Origin: Thiothrix sp.
GTDB lineage: Bacteria; Pseudomonadota; Gammaproteobacteria; Thiotrichales; Thiotrichaceae
DNA: 64,000 bases
NCBI RefSeq assembly: GCF_028714775.1
Contig: NZ_JAQTLS010000007.1
Coordinates: forward strand, 159,073-223,072
Direction of reading: 5' to 3'
Numbering within the stretch: position 1 is the stretch's first letter; each line of letters begins with the position of its first letter. Shown here in pieces: positions 63,134 through 64,000 of the stretch. The translations under genes were made by a program, and so were the position numbers. The notes under the pieces were generated by a model that worked only from the letters and a program-made list of their open reading frames with translations, was not told where the DNA came from and searched no databases.

Positions 63134-63291
63134 TGCCTGACCTGCTTACAAAACCTTTCAGATGCCGCATGATAACGGGGCAATATTGCAGGCACATGAC
63201 GTAGCATCAGCAAAAGCCGCCATGTAGTTCCTCTCAGCAGGTTATGCGCTTATGATACGCACTCCTTCCCGTATTGGACTGAACCCAACTT

Positions 63292-63621
63292 ATGTCTTAT
63301 TTATACCTTGCCTTCGCTATCATTGCCGAAGTCATTGCCACTAGCTCCCTGCGGGCGACTGAAGAATTTACCAAACCCATCCCCACCCTCATCATGGTGG
63401 CGGGTTACGGGCTAGCATTTTATTTTATGACACTGGCGTTGCGCACCCTGCCACTGGGATTTACCTATGCGGTATGGTCTGGACTTGGCATCATCCTGAT
63501 CAGCATTATTGGAATCATTTTCTATGATGAACGCTTAGATTTGGCAGCAACCCTTGGCATGACCATGATTATCATTGGTGTGCTAATCATCCACCTATTC
63601 TCGAAAACGGTAAAACATTGA
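63292..63621 (+). CDS. Small multidrug resistance (SMR) family transporter
   Basis: A 109-residue four-helix transporter of the EmrE/SugE group that exports cationic compounds by proton exchange as a dimer. The essential Glu is in LAFAIIAEVIATSSLRATEEF (Glu13), and TLALRTLPLGFTYAVWSGLGIILISIIGIIFYDERLDLAATLGMTMIIIGVLIIHL covers helices 3-4 with the usual AVWSGLG motif. AVWSG and Glu13 favour the EmrE-type drug exporter over guanidinium-type Gdx, but the substrate is not provable here. Confidence 0.93.
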   Translation: MSYLYLAFAIIAEVIATSSLRATEEFTKPIPTLIMVAGYGLAFYFMTLALRTLPLGFTYAVWSGLGIILISIIGIIFYDERLDLAATLGMTMIIIGVLIIHLFSKTVKH

Positions 63622-63894
63622 GCCGTAACCATCTAAGCATCGCCGACCAAATATGAACTTTTTATTAAACCCCAATGGATACCGAAAGCCCGTGCTTATT
63701 CCACCACTGCCTATACTATAAAGAATGTGTTGCTGGTGCGTAGCCACCACAACACCACCTTAGGCAAATGGATGTGCCTGAACAAGTTTGCACCTGACCG
63801 TTATCTCGCGCAGAGAGAGGGGGCGGCTTGTCCACCAACACCTACTTGCCTGACATTTTCCTTGTAATTTACCCCTCTGTACACGACAATTTTC
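63622..63894. other. Intergenic region right of the SMR gene
   Basis: About 270 bp with no gene I can support. An imperfect hairpin (GTGTTG-c-TGGTG ... CACCA-CAACAC, 63727-63755) lies about 105 bp past the SMR stop and might be a terminator or remnant repeat end; there is no T tract. Confidence 0.4.
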
Positions 63895-64000
63895 CTAATC
63901 AGCGGTTTTCAGCAGCAAGGTGACATTGCCATTTGCCTTAGCGATTAAGTTTGGAGGCCATAAAAACAGCATCCACAAGCGGAGGTTTTCTGCCACTGCA
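63895..64000 (-). CDS. Possible C-terminal end of a gene running off the right edge
   Basis: On the minus strand an open frame enters from the right edge and ends at TAG 63895-63897, giving about 34 residues (…AENLRLWMLFLWPPNLIAK, then ANGNVTLLLKTAD). It could be the tail of a real gene, but the piece is too short to recognise; a second frame is also open for part of this stretch. Confidence 0.3.
   Translation of the reverse strand, partial: AVAENLRLWMLFLWPPNLIAKANGNVTLLLKTAD

Noticed and set aside
63727..63755. Hairpin right of the SMR gene as an insertion-sequence end
   Set aside because: No matching inverted copy or transposase was found in the visible sequence; stem is imperfect.

Overview
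The window looks like chromosome of a gammaproteobacterium of roughly 53% GC with dense operons and many ATGA start/stop overlaps. The cbb3 oxidase set, the murA-hisG-hisD order and the Lol system fit that class. A filamentous sulfur oxidiser of the Thiothrix type is my best guess, but this is inference; no rRNA gene is present. I saw no tRNA gene, CRISPR array or complete insertion sequence.

Layout. 1-5.9 kb: end of argB, a DUF4124 protein, a SPOR lipoprotein, then thiL-lolD-lolE-lolC on the minus strand. 6.2-7.6 kb: a two-gene RiPP locus, made of a precursor with three TTxxxxEE cores and an ATP-grasp ligase (plesiocin-type graspetide). 7.8-9.7 kb: aguA-aguB (agmatine to putrescine). 10-11.4 kb: an unknown protein and a LysR regulator. 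11.7-20.2 kb: the cbb3 oxidase genes ccoNOQP plus assembly genes ccoGHIS, with an FNR-type box ahead of ccoN. 20.3-22.5 kb: dgkA, a ClpP-like protein, an exported pyroglutamyl peptidase and a small secreted protein. 22.7-25.4 kb: a large LRR-Roc-COR-TIR protein. 25.5-29.9 kb: murA-hisG-aroG-hisD.

30-35.6 kb is accessory in character. It holds a secreted clan-A-like glycosidase with a CBM9-like domain, a vapBC toxin-antitoxin pair flanked by a 93-bp duplication of the glycosidase 3' end, and a pair of genes sharing a GNISTTGGSVIVGN motif, the second carrying seven 47-residue TPR-like repeats. 35.8-48.7 kb is mixed: glnS, a cupin-VOC-Atl operon, a ketohexokinase-like/Fe-ADH/NYN operon, a trypsin-like protease, a membrane protein, a di-haem cytochrome c peroxidase with an FNR-type box, and an NMT1-sensor hybrid kinase. 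48.7-50.2 kb: an AXE1-family esterase, a CBM48 mini-protein and a small unknown.

50.4-61.5 kb is a coherent phosphate-starvation island: plcP-like phosphoesterase, btaB and btaA (betaine lipid synthesis), phoB, a GT4 glycosyltransferase, a PAP2 phosphatase, a GNAT, ppk1, a second GT4 and a phoX-like phosphatase. Pho-box-like repeats lie ahead of btaA, phoB, the first GT4 and phoX. Together these predict that under phosphate limitation phospholipids are cleaved to diacylglycerol and replaced by betaine lipid and glycolipid, while phosphate is scavenged and polyphosphate managed. The window ends with a DUF155/RMD1 protein, a putative esterase, an SMR transporter and a possible gene tail at the right edge.

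The two most interesting items are the graspetide locus (6230-7579) and the Pho-controlled lipid-remodelling island (50399-61510).
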